From positions 691,000,083 to 691,064,082 of the forward strand of contig NC_081412.1 in assembly GCF_030272615.1 (NCBI RefSeq): a stretch of DNA of 64,000 bases. The letters run 5' to 3'. Of the stretch, positions 43,867 to 54,547 are shown piece by piece. Source of the stretch: Cryptomeria japonica. Taxonomy: Eukaryota; Streptophyta; Pinopsida; Cupressales; Cupressaceae. A model generated the notes under the pieces. It was given only the letters and a program-made list of their open reading frames with translations. It was not told the DNA's origin and searched no databases. Within the stretch, counting starts at the first letter, position 1. Each line of letters begins with the position of its first letter. The position numbers and the translations under genes are program-made.

Positions 43867-45423
43867 TGTTACCCCCTATTTTTGCACTCATTGATTTTTC
43901 TTACATGGGTATATTTGTGTTGAGGTTATGTGTGTTTAATTCAGCATAATTAATTCTCTTAAGTTGTCATCTTTTTGCATAAATTCTATCCCAACCAATG
44001 TGTCTTTATGTCTAAGTGTTCACATCTTTCAACCTTTTGTTTGAACCTGGAGTTTAGTTCAAGAGTTCATCGGTTCATTGAGTCTATGTGTGTATTATTC
44101 CTTATTTGTGGCAAGTCTAACTTGTGCAGAAAAGTTTGTGCGAAGAATGAACTTGAACCTTTGAACCTTTGTTGGTTCAAGAGTTCAATGGTTCAATGGT
44201 TCAGTCATTCAACATTCAAAATGGAAACATCATAAAAGCAGGAGGCCAAAAGAGGGAAATGACCGGCATGGAGGAGAATATTCCAGGAATCTCAAGGATT
44301 GATTTTAAAGAGTTTTCACTTAAGGAGGTAATCATTTTCTTGATAAGAGATCGCGTGAAGTGATTTGTAATAAAAGCATGTGTCAAAAGTGTCACTTCAG
44401 CCGCGACTCGACATGAGTGAATTAGTTGTGGTAATCCTAAATCGATTTTTAAGCCATTTATATTGTCCTTAAAAAAATATTTGTATCTTCATGAAGAAGC
44501 TAAATTAGGGAAGGTGGAAGTTCAGCGTTGGAGGTAATTTTCTCACTTCTCAGGATTAGCAAACACTCAGTTGCATGAAAGGTGAGTTAAAAATCTTCAC
44601 CGTCTTTGTCACTTTTGTGCCTCAAAGAAGAAATTGGTTAGTTTTTGTTGTAGTAGTTGTAGTGGGTGTGTCATTGCAGTCTATGTTAGTGTGTTGAATT
44701 TGGGTAAAAATTGAAAATGAAGCCCATTCCACCAAAGTTAGGGTTATAATCAAGTCTTAGTTGTTCTCTCCTCAAATTTGGGGACACATCCTTAGCTCAT
44801 GTTGATTTGAACGCATTCTTAGAAAAAGCTAAGAATCCTTCTGGTTCACCCATGATGGAAAAGATTGTGGATAGTGGGTTAATAGAAGCTACTATTTTCC
44901 CTTCTACTATATAGTGCCCAGAATTAGTACTCGATTGCATGAACAGGTATGACCCAGAACATAGATGTATTAGAAATGCAAATGGGGGTGTTTTATTGAA
45001 TAAATATAGAGAAACTGTAATGATTGTTTTGAAAATCCCTGCTAAGTAACCATATGAGGATTGGACAATAACCATGTCCTTTGGATTCTTTTCAAAAAAG
45101 AAGTCCCGGTATAGGAGTGTCATAGCCAGGAATTGCCTCTTGAAATTTTAGAAAGGCGGTTCTAGGTTACCCAGGCCCTTAACCAGAGAGTATTTGATCA
45201 AGGAGGTAAGGGACATTGTCATTTTGCTACACAAGGTGAAAGGGAGTCAGCGGGCATTCTATTGGGAAGACTAGATGTACTTTTTCATTAAACTCATATT
45301 AGATGAAAAGTGTTATATAGACTGGGGAGAGATAATTGCTTAAAGGTTACATGAAGGACTAAGTATCTACCTCAGGAGTAAAAATTTCTATATGTCTTCA
45401 TACTTGTTCTATTGTTTGGGATG
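43867..45423 (+). repeat. Gypsy-C 5' LTR, first part
   Basis: Starts TGTTAC. The non-coding first 850 bp contains many GTTCAA/TTGAAC words (44030-44220). It is cut at GGATG (45419-45423), the soloLTR-D target site. Confidence 0.88.
44717..45423 (+). pseudogene. LTR-encoded reading frame, Gypsy-C copy, N-terminal part
   Basis: The start ATGAAGCCC at 44717 is at the place of the soloLTR-D start. Matching blocks are IVDSGLIEATIFPS, CPELVLDCMNRYDP, KGGSRLPRPL and YMSSYLFYCLGCV, parallel to the soloLTR-D copy in order and spacing. In-frame stops and frame changes are present. It is cut by soloLTR-D at 45423 and continues at 58180. Confidence 0.75.
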
Positions 45424-45479
45424 TGTTACTATGTCATTTATTCTTCATGCAGAGAGTGGGTCATATTTTCCTTTTTTAT

Positions 45480-45900
45480 GTTGGAGTCCTAGTTCATACC
45501 ATATTACCTTGGTTCAAGTCCTTAAATGAGGCCTCAAGTCTTTCCTCTAGTCATTTTCGTTCAAGTTCGGACAATTCATTATACTCCTTGAACGCGTCAA
45601 ACCGTTCTGAACTATGTTCAAGATGTTCATTTAGGTTCAATAGGTTCTGAGGTGTTTAGAAAAGGTTCTTTGTACTAACATTTTCTCTAAGTTTTTGCAG
45701 TGGCTCTTTAATAAATTTTTTCTTGTTTGGTGATATAACATTTGTGTTGAACTTGTTGAACTAAGTTCAAAGGGTTCAAATATGTTCAACGTGTTCAACA
45801 TGGCAAAGTGGTCAATAGTTTGACGCGGCATACATCGTGAACTACTTGAACACTCAAGAAGTTAGTTCAAGATGTTCACACGGGTTCAATTTTGGTGGGT
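45480..45900 (+). promoter_or_regulatory. Cluster of TTGAAC/GTTCAA words in the LTR upstream region
   Basis: Within about 400 bp the words GTTCAA, TTGAAC, GTTCA and TGAAC occur many times, some as palindromic pairs (TTGAACTAAGTTCAA at about 45757). The same segment is word-rich in Gypsy-A (4990-5340, 30840-31200) and in Gypsy-C (44030-44220). It lies before the LTR reading frame, where U3 control sites are expected. No binding factor is claimed. Confidence 0.55.
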
Positions 45901-46362
45901 CCCGCAGTTTCTAATGTTTCAAGAAGTGCATTTATTGCTAAATACGGAGAGGCAGAACCATATTGTAAAGTGATGTCGTTCTTTGGATTTTTTGAAGTGA
46001 ACATTTCGGGAACTGGCAGTTTCTTAAAGTACGCCGCCATGCATTCAATGCATGCGTGCGGAGGTCTAATCTACCAATTTGCCATGTTCGGAATGAAATT
46101 GTGAAATCATTGCATTTAATGTGTCTGTATTATTACCTTTCTCTTTAAGGTATGAAAATCATTTGTGTTCTGCATTTGCTACTTGCTGCTGGATTTGTGT
46201 TTATATTATCCTTGGATAGGAGTCTTTCTTGCTGCTAGCCGTCGTCTGATTATACAGCTGTGAAGGTGAGTCTTTCCTTATTTTCTCCAGTGTTTTCCCT
46301 TGCATTTTCTCTCATACAGAAGGTTTCACTGCAATCAAGTTTAGGTTTCTTGTTTTGAAATC

Positions 46363-47616
46363 ATGAAGTCCACCCTGCATTTGTTTGGAAACATCTTTAG
46401 CATGGTGTCCACAAAAGCCATAGTTAGTGATACTGACCTGAAGGGTGAGAACCTTGAAGATTTGAAAGAAAGGGTGTTCAAGGGTGTTGATAAGTCTTTT
46501 TGTATAGAAATTTTGAGTAGTGGCCTTTTAGAAGCCGCAGCTTTTCCTCCAGCAATTCCTTGTCCAGAGCTGGTTCGAGAGTGTATTGCTAGATATGACC
46601 CTATATCTGAGACTATTAAAAGAGATAATGGCGAAACCCTTCTTGCCATTAACCGCGAAGTGATTGCTTCAGTGTTCAAGATACCGGATTATCAGTTTTC
46701 TAATTTCTCCCCTGCTCAGTCAATTAGTGAGTTCAATGCAGATAGAGCCAGACACAGAAATAATGTGGCGAAGTTCTGGTTGAAGGTCCCTCAGAGAGGT
46801 GGTTCTAGACTACCTAAAAATTCTAACAAGAACCACATGATGCCACATATCCATGATGTAATGCTTCTATTGCATCGAGCCAGAGGTTTTGTCGAAGCTT
46901 ATAGCTTTGATGATTGGATATATTGCTATGTACAATTAGTTCTGGAAGGAAAACAATATTTGGATTGGGTGGAGTTAATTGCTGATTCGATGAGGGAGCA
47001 GTTGAGTTTAGCCAAGCAATTTCAACAAAACTTCTTCATGTCTTCATATCTTTTGTATTGTCTGGCCTGTGTTAAGGAGTTAACGGGTATACCCAAGCAG
47101 CCCACTAAGGAAGATGTTTCGGTGTATGAGTTTTATCCAATGCTACAAAAAGACAATGCCCTACAAGATTTCAGAAGGGTACATAATGCATTCCTGGGCG
47201 ATATGTGTCATGAACTGAAAGGTACAAAAGCTAAGCGAATTTCAGATGATGCACAGTCCTTGATTAAGAAGTTCGGAAGTTTTTACATACAGTTCCCATG
47301 CTTTTGCTATATACGAGTGGGAGGCTTTGAAGAGGAACCCTTCAAGCTTCCGCATTTCTATTTTGATTGTTTTGTCCTAGCAGAAGTATGTAGACAACTG
47401 ACTTTCATGGTCAAGAAGGCACAGCCTAAGGACAAGTGGGAAGGTCATTTTCCAATACAATTGGGAGTGTTATCCTGTAATTCAATGTCTGATGCACTAA
47501 GTATAGGAGCAGATCTTAGAAATTTTAATTTCTCTCTGTATGCTGAAAGAAAAGGGTTTGACAACAAAGGATTTTCTCGGAGCCTTGGCTTAATGCCTTA
47601 TCTTCCCATGCCATAG
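46363..47616 (+). CDS. LTR-encoded protein, soloLTR-D copy, N-terminal 417 codons open
   Basis: The ATG at 46363 (MKSTLHLFGNIFS) lies 939 bp inside the LTR and matches the starts in Gypsy-A (4535, 30387) and Gypsy-C (44717). The 417-residue open part is globular, without signal peptide or clear membrane segment. Conserved blocks are ILSSGLLEAAAFPPAIPCPE, KVPQRGGSRLPK, FDDWIYCYVQLVLEGKQYLD, FFMSSYLLYCLACVKEL, VYEFYPMLQKD and CYIRVGGFEEEPFKLP. A one-base frame change near 47580-47600 ends it; in the next frame the homologous reading continues (SREDCLDELEVFKREN). It is not gag, protease, RT or integrase. A faint likeness to plant transposon-associated proteins of unknown function is impression only. 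It lies in the LTR, so a full element would carry it twice. Confidence 0.65.
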   Translation: MKSTLHLFGNIFSMVSTKAIVSDTDLKGENLEDLKERVFKGVDKSFCIEILSSGLLEAAAFPPAIPCPELVRECIARYDPISETIKRDNGETLLAINREVIASVFKIPDYQFSNFSPAQSISEFNADRARHRNNVAKFWLKVPQRGGSRLPKNSNKNHMMPHIHDVMLLLHRARGFVEAYSFDDWIYCYVQLVLEGKQYLDWVELIADSMREQLSLAKQFQQNFFMSSYLLYCLACVKELTGIPKQPTKEDVSVYEFYPMLQKDNALQDFRRVHNAFLGDMCHELKGTKAKRISDDAQSLIKKFGSFYIQFPCFCYIRVGGFEEEPFKLPHFYFDCFVLAEVCRQLTFMVKKAQPKDKWEGHFPIQLGVLSCNSMSDALSIGADLRNFNFSLYAERKGFDNKGFSRSLGLMPYLPMP

Positions 47617-47917
47617 TTAAAAAATCCCGGGAAGACTGTTTAGATGAACTTGAAGTCTTCAAAAGAGAAAATATGAGATTGGTGCTGGAACAGGTTATTT
47701 CTCTGCAAATAAAGATAGATATTAAAGGGCTTGAAGTAGATTATCTTGAACTGTTTGAACCAGGGTACTTAGCCCACGTACAGACTGAAATGCCCCCAAT
47801 TAATTGGGATGAGGAGGAAAATGATGACATTCAATTGAGAATTGAACGAGTTCTAGATAGAACCATGGCATGGGTGGTCAAGAAGAAAGCAATGAAGCCA
47901 GATGCCAAGTCTCTTTC
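47617..47917 (+). pseudogene. LTR-encoded reading frame, soloLTR-D copy, part before GagPro-E
   Basis: In the other frame the reading runs through SREDCLDELEVFKREN, EVDYLELFEPGYLAHVQ and the acidic INWDEEENDDIQLR to KPDAKSL at 47917, where GagPro-E inserted. The next codon is completed by T55800, after the second target copy, so the frame was uninterrupted before the insertion. Confidence 0.75.
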
Positions 47918-48088
47918 TGTAGCATCCTAAAATTGTGACACTTGCAATTTCAACTGCATTTGGGTCTTCACGATGGTGATGCAACATAGAACCTGAATGG
48001 AGACCCCGAAACTTGTTCATGACATCAAAAACTGCATTTTTCTGCACCCTGGCCTGATCCTCCTTGCACCCTGCTATCCCGGGAGGTG

Positions 48089-48181
48089 GGACCATGGCGC
48101 CCACTGCCCTGGTCCTTCAGGACTAGGGCGCCCAGTGCCCTGGTCCCCCAGGACCATGGCGCCCAGTGCCCTGGTCCTTGG
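48089..48181 (+). repeat. 31-bp GC-rich tandem repeat, three copies, in GagPro-E LTR
   Basis: Units have the form GGACCATGGCGCCCAGTGCC followed by CTGGTCC and a variable end. The right LTR has the same array at 54719-54811 with C-to-T or G-to-A changes. It lies about 120 bp before the TATA box. Confidence 0.88.
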
Positions 48182-48298
48182 CCCTATTTTGGGCCCGGTC
48201 TCTTATGGGGCTTCGCGTCTTTAAGTTTGCAAATTGGAAAATAATATTTCCTGGTCGGCCTAAGGTCGGGAAAATCAGTCTATCAGCCCTAATTGACA

Positions 48299-48308
48299 AG
48301 TATATAAA
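48299..48308 (+). promoter_or_regulatory. TATA box in GagPro-E left LTR
   Basis: AGTATATAAA lies downstream of the GC-rich array. The same site is at 54929-54938. Confidence 0.6.
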
Positions 48309-49180
48309 CTACATTTCCTCTCCCATTTTGGGGAGGAAGAAAATAAACAAGAGCAAGACGCAGAAGCAACATTCAAACATTCAAGCATTCAAGCATTCAA
48401 GCATTCCTTCAAGCAATTGAGCATTCTAAGTCTCCATTCAAGGCTAGGTGTTGCATTCAAGACAAGGATTCAACCATTGAAGAGGAGATCACATACAACA
48501 TACAACATACTACATACATTACACCTTCGCATGTAAGAATACAAACATTCTTACAACAAGGTATCAGTACTTGTTTACATTACAAACATTTACATTTACA
48601 GCATTCTCATTTCTTGGTTAATTCCAAAACCGGGATTTGACCTAAAGGCAAACCCCTCATCCCTAACCCCCCAATCGTCCTCTCTTTTCTATGTGTAGGT
48701 TGTAGGTACGCGACTGTAATTGAAGATCTGGAATCCTTGTGTAGAGATGAACAGATCCACCTTCGTTTCGTGGATTTTTCGGAGGACCATGTGCACGTCG
48801 GGCGCCATCGTCCCATCAACTTTCACTCAAATTTGCAGAACAGCACCATCTCGACATTTTACTACTAATTCCAGGTCCGCAGCTTCATCCCATATCCCTA
48901 TCTCTATTTATAAGCGAATCTTTCCTACTTTACATGCATTCCTAGTTCAATCTTTCTATCTACATTCTTTACAAAAGAGGGTATCCTTGATGTCTTAACC
49001 CTTGAAACTCATATAGAATCCAATCTTGCATTGCGTGGGATTGGATCTTATGGGTTTCAACCCCTCTTTTGAATGTAAAGTCTCCCCTAAGTGAAAACCA
49101 TCAACCCTAGTGACTCTCCCTTCTCTCTCCTTGGAGTTGGGGAGGGGAGAACAACTAGGGTTCGATTTTTCCACTTTACA

Positions 49181-49202
49181 TTTTGGTGAACCCGACGTGA
49201 AC
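49181..49202 (+). promoter_or_regulatory. GagPro-E primer-binding site
   Basis: TTTTGGTGAACCCGACGTGA follows the LTR end. The TGGTGAACCCGACG form has the usual TGG start; the tRNA was not identified. Confidence 0.7.
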
Positions 49203-50363
49203 ATCCTCATTCTGATTATTCATGGTTATATCTGAAAATTTTGCTTCCTTAATTACATTTCCATGTTTGATCTTTTGCAAATTTTAGAGGCTAATTGCAT
49301 AAAAACCCTAAAATTTTCTTTTTAGTAATTAAACTTGTGAAATGTTTAATTGTTAATGCTTGTTTCAGATCTACCCTTCTATTGCAAATTGTCAATTCAT
49401 ATTTGTGCTTTAATTCTGAAAATTAAGTGGTTAAATGTCAAAACCCTAATTTTTAAGACCTTCTTGATTCAACGTTTGACTGATAATTTCACTAATCAAA
49501 ACACCTCCAAATCGGCTGTAACTTTGGATTTCGCAATAAAATCACAATATCTTTCATCCCTGAAAATTTGGAAAAAATTTGCGAGGACCGTGTGCACCCC
49601 GAGCACCATCGTCCCCGACATTTTTTCCGAAATTTTGGGAGCTAGATCTTACTGTATTTTTCTGCTAAAATCCAGAATTTTGGCTGATTTTATCAATTTT
49701 AACACCTTCAAAATTAAAATCAAAGTTGGTCTAGCGATTGCTTGGATTGAGGCTTCTAATCATTCAAAAATTGTTGAAATTAAAATTCATATCAAAATTG
49801 TGTTTCTTACAGTCCTAAATCTGAAAAGTGTGTTGGCATTCATTCGAAATTTCAGTGCTTTATTCAAATTTTTGCAGTTTGTGACTTTTGAAATTAAGTG
49901 TTTAATTGCAGCAACTTTGATTTCCACTTTCAAATTCGAATTTTGCATGAAATAGAGTCAACTTTTAAATTTCAAAACTTGCATTGCTTTTAGCATTCTC
50001 TCTAAAATCATAAAATTCAAAATTTCAGTTTCCCTCTCTTTTTCAAAATTCAAAATTTGCATTTTTCAACAATCTTGGTAGGGTTCAATTTTGAGATTGC
50101 AACTTTAATTTGGCCTATCTACAGATCATAAAATCACTCACTTTTTTCAGATTAGCTTTAAAATCATCATAACTTTCATCCCTGAAAATTTCAAAAAAGT
50201 TGCGAGGACCGTGTGCACTCTGTTCGCCACGGTCCCGGACATTTTTTTCGAAATTTCGGGAGATTGTCCTGATTGTATTTAACAGCTTAAATCTAGGAGA
50301 TTGGCTGGTTTTATTGAAATTTGCTACCTCTAAAATTCAAAATCTTATCTCTCTCTTTAGTGC
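49203..50363 (+). other. GagPro-E leader with a duplicated GC-rich motif
   Basis: This AT-rich leader holds no gene I recognise; the open frame 49350-49955 has no family features and is not called. Two copies of a motif stand out: GCGAGGACCGTGTGCAC at 49581-49597 and again at 50202-50218, each followed by CACCATCGTCCC or GCCACGGTCCC and GACATTTTTT. The LTR carries a third form (GGAGGACCATGTGCAC, 48781; 55395 in the right LTR). Confidence 0.65.
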
Positions 50364-53300
50364 ATGAGTTCTACAACAATAAGCCCTACTTACACTATTC
50401 TTGTTAGACGAAGCCTTAGAATTAAGTCTTTCCAAGGTTTAATTATTGAGGAGATGGAACCTAATTTGAATGGCCTTTTTAACAAGGACATGGGTAATTC
50501 CTCTAATCCTCTTAATGATGAAGAAGCTCTCCATGAGGTTTCTGTAGAACAACTTTCAAAATTGGATAACCAATTTGATGATTTTCGACAATGGATGTCT
50601 CAAGAATACCCCGATAGTCAAGCTCTTCCTTTAATTGAGGGTCTAAAACGTATGGTTCAAAGTGATAAGAATGGAATTGATATTTTGCGTGGTATTGCAC
50701 ACATTGTGGATTCGAATGTGATGCCTATGAAAAGTTGTGCCGAAACCTTAGGTTATACACAACCTCCTACTCAAGTCAATCATTCTATTCCTTTGACAAC
50801 TTCTATTGCTAGTATACCTACTTTTACATCAAACATAATGACTACTTCAACACAAGACATTCCTCCTATGATCACTAATCATGGGGGCAATCCCTCTTCT
50901 TCAATTAACCCACTTCCTTCATTCAATCCAACTTCTTCATTCATTCCTTCAATAATTGTTCCTATTATATCTCCACAAATGAACATGACACAAGGGGGCA
51001 ATTCATTTAACCATTCCATTCCTCCTTGTAGTGTTCCTCCTTTCCAATCATCTCCTATGACTAACTATCATAGTGTCCCACCACCCTACTCTATACCTTC
51101 TTTCAATAACATAACACCTCCATCACAATCTAACACGTCTAATATGAACTCTTCGACTAAAGCGACCATTAACAATCTTGCACAAACTGTCTCTTCTTTA
51201 CAGCAACAAATTGCCTCTATGAATCAATCTAAGTTTAGTGTGCCCACATTTGATGTTGCGAGCCCACTTTCTCTTGACATTGTTCAAGCTATCCCCCCTA
51301 AACATGTTGAAATTTTGCATTTGGAACTTTATAATGGTAAGGGTGATCCTCTAACACATGTTAAGACCTTTCAAACAATATGTACCGATTTTGCTTATGA
51401 CCAAAGGTTGCTTGCAAAACTGTTTACTAGAACATTAAGAGATAAAGCCCTACAATGGTATTGCTCATTGCCTTCTTATTCTATTTCTTCTTTCGAACAA
51501 CTTGCAAATGCTTTTATTCAACAATTTCAAAATAATATAAGTCCTAAAGTCACTTTGATTGATTTAATGCATTGTAAACAAGGTGTTAAAGAAAAAGTGA
51601 CTGATTTCATTGGTAGATATAAGCATTTGTATGCTCAAATTTCTTTTCCAGTACCTGACAATGATATTCAAAGAATCTTTATTTCTAATTTACAAAAAGA
51701 TATTAGAGAAAAACTCCTGTTTTCTGAGTTTACTTCTTTCCAACAGTTCTGCGCAACTCTTCACAATTATCAACTGACTGTGAATCAAATGGAACAAGCA
51801 AATCCTATGGCTCCGAGTGATAAGGGTGATAGTAGTCAACAACCATTTGGGAAGTTTAAACCGAACAGAGAGTCCATTAAATTCAATGAAAACATCATCA
51901 ACAACAATGTGAATGCGGCATCAGGTGTGCCTCCTATTTCTAAGTTTTTCAAGAAAGAAAGAAAGTTTACTCCTTTGAATGAATCATTGCATAGTATTAT
52001 GAATAAGTTATTGGAACAAAATGTGCTTACTCTTCCTCCTATAAGGCAAATAGACCCTGTGAAGATTAATTCATCCTATTTTGATAACAAATCTTTTTGT
52101 CAATTTCATCGTCATCCTGGGCATGATACTGAAAAATGTTTTGATTTAAAAGGTAAAATTCAAGATTTGATTGATAATAATACTATTTCTGTTTCTGGCA
52201 TGAATGATAAAGGAAACACATCTATAGCTCCTCCTAACCAAAATCTTCAGATTTCTACTAATCCATTGCCTTCTCATACCTCTAATGCGATTGATACTAC
52301 TGATTCCTCTGTCTCACCCGATGATCTTGTGTCCATGACTCCGAATGTGATTAACTTTGTAGAGCAGCAAAAAATCCCTAAAGAACCTTCTATCACCTTT
52401 GATTCTAGTGAAACTATCAGGGCAGCTGATGGTCCTTTATATATAGTTGCAAAAGTCAAAAATACACCTTGTCGTGGAGTGCTTATTGATCCTTCTTGTA
52501 TGGTTAATGTCATTACTGAAGAATTTCTTTTTACTTTGCAATTGAATCAAGTGATCTATGATGAAACAAATGTGGTTGTGAAACTATTTGATGCATTTTC
52601 TTCTCCTGCAATTGGTTCTATTACATTACCTATTGAGGTCCATAACAAATCCCTTGATGTGGACTTTGCTATTATTCCATCATCCGAACAATTTCATGTG
52701 AAGCTAGGCTATCCTTGGCTATCTTCCATGAAAGCTATTGCTTCTCCTATTCACAAGTGTTTGAAATTTCCCCATAATGGTGAAGTTGTTACTGTCAATC
52801 ATAGTGTCTTTAAATCAGCTGAAAGAACTTCTATCATTCCTATTGATTATTTTTGGCCTAAACAATTCCAATCTCTTCCTCTGCGAAGTGATCATCTTTT
52901 CAAATCTTATCAAAAGTGGAAAAAAGATATGATCCTATCTCTAAGTGAACCTAAAACACCCAAACTTGACATTCCTATCATTCTTGAGAAGGAAGTTCTT
53001 CCTTTGAAAGATAAAACTAATGTCTTTCCTCAAGAAGATTCCCAACCCATCCCTATGGATGTGACTATGCCTATGACTAATAAACTTCCTAAAAGTAGAC
53101 CTATCCCTCCTCGTCATGATGGACTTGGTCTCCTTCCTAAACCGAATATTCCTCCCTTATATGGAGCAGTTCCTCCTCCTTCCTCTTATGGAGAGAAGAG
53201 ACCTTCCTCTTCTCCTATTGTTCAACCTAAGAGACCACAACCTAAACACCCAAGTGATAAGGATGAGAACATTCCTCCTCCTCAATCTTCGCAACTTCCT

Positions 53301-53804
53301 ACTAAGACTAGACGAAATCGTTCTGCACGTGAATGCCGATGAAAGCGTCGTCTTAGAGCTCAGGCAGCTGCTTCTCAAACTTTGCAATCCCCAAAAACAA
53401 CTTCAGCTAGTATTATTCCATTTTCTCCTTAGCCGACGATTGAGCCGAAATCTCCTGAACATAAGATGCATGATGGTCTTGATCCTGTGCGAGTTAAAGA
53501 TTCTATTTTTATAAATCTTGATGATGATATAGATGAAAATGTTGTTCATGATGAAAATGTTACTCCTGTTCATTTTGATAGTGAATATGAATATGTTGAT
53601 GTTGATAACCATTTATCTAATGCATTTTCTAAAGCACTTATCCTAGCTCCTAGACAAGAACAACGTGGCTTGGGACATGAACATAGCCCTTGTTTGGATC
53701 TTGTGATAGCTCCATCTGCTATGTTGAATGTTCCTCCTCTAGCATGTTTCCTACCTTCCCGAAATATTGATCAGCAAGATCGGGGGGTAGATGACGTGCT
53801 AGAC
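50364..53804 (+). pseudogene. GagPro-E gag-protease, two in-frame stops near the C-terminus
   Basis: The frame is open for 992 codons (50364-53342), then a TGA, a TAG near 53430, and open again to 53804, all in one frame. Residues 1-300 are Pro/Ser/Asn-rich. The gypsy gag core is about 310-390 (LHLELYNGKGDPLTHVKTF, RDKALQWYCSLPSYSI). A knuckle-like CQFHRHPGHDTEKC is about 578-592. The protease-like domain is about 680-800; its active site reads VLIDPSCMVNVI, where family members have IDSGS or IDGGS, so the catalytic Gly is missing though Asp remains. The C-terminus is acidic (FINLDDDIDENVVHDE) and ends GVDDVLD. TGA probably replaced CGA and TAG CAG. The gag part could still be made. Confidence 0.88.
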
Positions 53805-53807
53805 TAG

Positions 53808-54533
53808 TTCATTAGCATAGTAGATTCTCTCCTCCTCTCTTTTGTCACTTCTTCTATGTGTTATTCTCATTCTTCTATTTGTTGTCCTTGGTGTTGTCTA
53901 CTTGAGGATGATGCAAAACATTGAGATCTCTTTTGGTCTCTCTCATGTTGACTCAAAAGACACATGTGTTCCCTTCTTCTAGGTGACCTTCCTTGATTGG
54001 GGAATGAAGAACAATTATGCATACATACATATGATATACATGAATTATCATACAGCATACTGACCCCGAGGAAAGCGAAGTCACCTCGTGCTTTGTGTTT
54101 TGTGTCTATTATCCTTGGGCTTATCTCACACTTGGGGGCTAAATCCTTGTGATAACGTGCTCCTTTCTCATTTCTTATATGTATCACTACCTTAAAGCAA
54201 TCACCCCCGATGAGGCATGTGCGATCGCTTTAATGTAGCGGGGCATAGATCCCGTCCATATCTTTTCAAGATACTTGAAATTTTTTGACAAATTTAGCTT
54301 TTTCCTTGAAAATTTTTGATATCTTTCTTACATGACTCATAGTGAGGGAACCTTACTACTGACAGTCATGGTTCTCCCTCGTGATCTTCCCTTTGACTCT
54401 GTCAATCGAAGTCGTAAGATCCTTAGTCCACTGGGGGCTTGGTGTATCTTGCCTCCTTGACGTGGTGAAAGTTTTTCAATGTTGTTTCCTTGTACTTTAC
54501 CGGAAGTATGAGCATACGCTTATACTCCCGCTA
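53808..54533 (+). other. GagPro-E 3' untranslated region, no gene seen
   Basis: About 730 bp follows the gag-protease frame. I saw no RT or integrase motif on either strand, only short open frames. Confidence 0.65.
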
Positions 54534-54547
54534 AAGTGGGGGCTAAA
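54534..54547 (+). promoter_or_regulatory. GagPro-E polypurine tract
   Basis: AAGTGGGGGCTAAA lies directly before the right LTR. Confidence 0.8.

Larger units (their letters stand above)
47918..49180 (+). repeat. GagPro-E left LTR (1263 bp)
   Basis: It holds a 31-bp GC-rich repeat in three copies (48089-48181), a TATA box (48299-48308) and a CATTCAAG run (about 48370-48412). The left LTR is 16 bp longer than the right, equal to two CATTCAAG units. Confidence 0.92.

Noticed and set aside
44797-45123. 108-codon minus-strand frame in the Gypsy-C LTR
   Set aside because: It is the opposite strand of the decayed LTR reading frame; homologous strand in the other copies shows the plus-sense (element-sense) protein.
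49350-49955. 201-codon frame in the GagPro-E leader
   Set aside because: It is AT-rich, Phe/Ile/Lys/Asn-biased, without any motif, and contains the non-coding duplicated motif.
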